A stretch of DNA of 5,567 nucleotides, taken from assembly GCA_000432135.1 (NCBI GenBank), contig HF990619.1, positions 1 through 5,567 of the forward strand, read 5' to 3'. The translations under genes were made by a program, and so were the position numbers. Below the pieces are notes generated by a model that did not search any database, was not told where the DNA came from, and saw only the letters and a list, made by a program, of their open reading frames with translations. This DNA comes from Firmicutes bacterium CAG:124 (GTDB lineage Bacteria; Bacillota; Clostridia; Oscillospirales; Oscillospiraceae). Shown piece by piece: positions 5,321 through 5,567 of the stretch (position 1 is the stretch's first letter; the number at the start of each line of letters is the position of its first letter).

Positions 5321-5348
5321 TGTCACTTTTGCAGCCTCGTATCAAATA
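5321..5348 (+). promoter_or_regulatory. candidate ECF-sigma promoter, copy 3, pointing rightward
   Basis: Plus strand TGTCAC (5321-5326), 16 bp beginning TTTT, then CAAATA (5343-5348) and G. It is identical in its two boxes to copy 2. It is divergent from the XRE operon and would start a rightward transcript near 5355 running toward the right edge. Its target gene is not identified. Confidence 0.45.
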
Positions 5349-5511
5349 GTAAATATAGAAGCAGCGTGGAAATTTATTTCCCCCAAACAACTTGGATGTG
5401 TTGTACCAGAGCAAGCTGTCTGCGCTGACTGGTTATGAAAAGGCAGCAGAGATAAAGGTAAACAAGTTTTTAGAAAAAATTCGCGTAAAGTGTCCCACTT
5501 TACGAAAAGAA
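5349..5511. other. intergenic stretch without a recognised gene
   Basis: No gene is recognised. A plus-strand frame is open from the stop at 5356-5358 to the window end, with a possible TTG start at 5392 but no ribosome binding site. Its lysine-rich translation (GYEKAAEIKVNKFLEKIRV and onward) matches nothing I know, and the frame crosses a leftward terminator. A perfect 9-bp inverted repeat, CGTAAAGTG (5484-5492) and CACTTTACG (5496-5504) around TCC, lies inside. It could be an operator or a gene remnant. Confidence 0.4.
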
Positions 5512-5547
5512 CCGCCGAAGCGCCTGCAATCACAGGGGCTTCGGCGG
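5505..5547 (-). terminator. intrinsic terminator of a leftward gene beyond the right edge
   Basis: CCGCCGAAGC (5512-5521) pairs perfectly with GCTTCGGCGG (5538-5547). A G-G mismatch and the inner CCTG/CAGG continue the stem to a 6-nt loop. On the minus strand the stem is followed at once by TTCTTTT (5511-5505), while on the plus strand the T run comes only 13 nt later. It therefore most likely ends a minus-strand gene whose stop codon lies to the right of the window. Confidence 0.7.
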
Positions 5548-5567
5548 GTGACTGACCAGATTTTTTT

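Noticed and set aside
5342..5533. Minus-strand frame of 63 codons at the right end
   Set aside because: It starts inside the terminator hairpin, has no ribosome binding site, and shows no recognisable domain.
1..5567. CRISPR array, riboswitch, rRNA or insertion sequence
   Set aside because: I saw no regularly spaced repeats, no known riboswitch core and no transposase; the only repeats are the dyads and the three-copy promoter-like motif listed above.

Overview
The window looks like the tRNA-proximal end of an integrated mobile element in a Gram-positive, probably clostridial (gut Firmicutes) genome. This rests on strong GGAGG-type ribosome binding sites, many intrinsic terminators, a Tn916-like order of sigma-like gene, excisionase and integrase, and the style of the ECF sigma and anti-sigma pair. 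I ran no database search, so family names come from motif recognition.

Layout. Bases 1-30 are the 3' end of a tRNA with encoded CCA, probably initiator tRNA-Met, followed by hairpins (32-65 and 211-249) that stop rightward transcription. All recognised protein genes lie on the minus strand, reading toward the tRNA. The recombination module is a tyrosine integrase (254-1630), a 62-aa excisionase (1674-1862) with a good promoter at 1930-1958, and a 164-aa protein with a sigma-region-4 HTH (2045-2539). A gene-poor stretch (2540-2910) follows, holding two strong terminators and a promoter-like element. Next comes a four-gene cargo operon, in transcription order: XRE-type repressor (4834-5178), ECF sigma factor (4313-4789), one-pass membrane anti-sigma protein with a DUF4367-like outer domain (3360-4256), and a small secreted protein (2911-3330), closed by a terminator at 2861-2892. 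Bases 5179-5567 hold the operon's likely promoter and dyads and a terminator for a leftward gene lying beyond the right edge.

The most notable observation is a 28-bp two-part element, TGTCAC(TTTT)-N16-YAAATA, present three times with identical internal spacing: just upstream of the anti-sigma gene, in the gene-poor stretch downstream of the operon, and pointing rightward in the region upstream of the XRE gene. The -35-like half and the 16-bp spacer resemble Bacillus ECF sigma promoters such as sigma-X and sigma-W. I propose these are the target promoters of the sigma factor encoded here. If so, the sigma factor would raise its own anti-sigma and the secreted protein, and would also drive a short RNA or small ORF at about 2780-2593 and a rightward transcript from about 5355.
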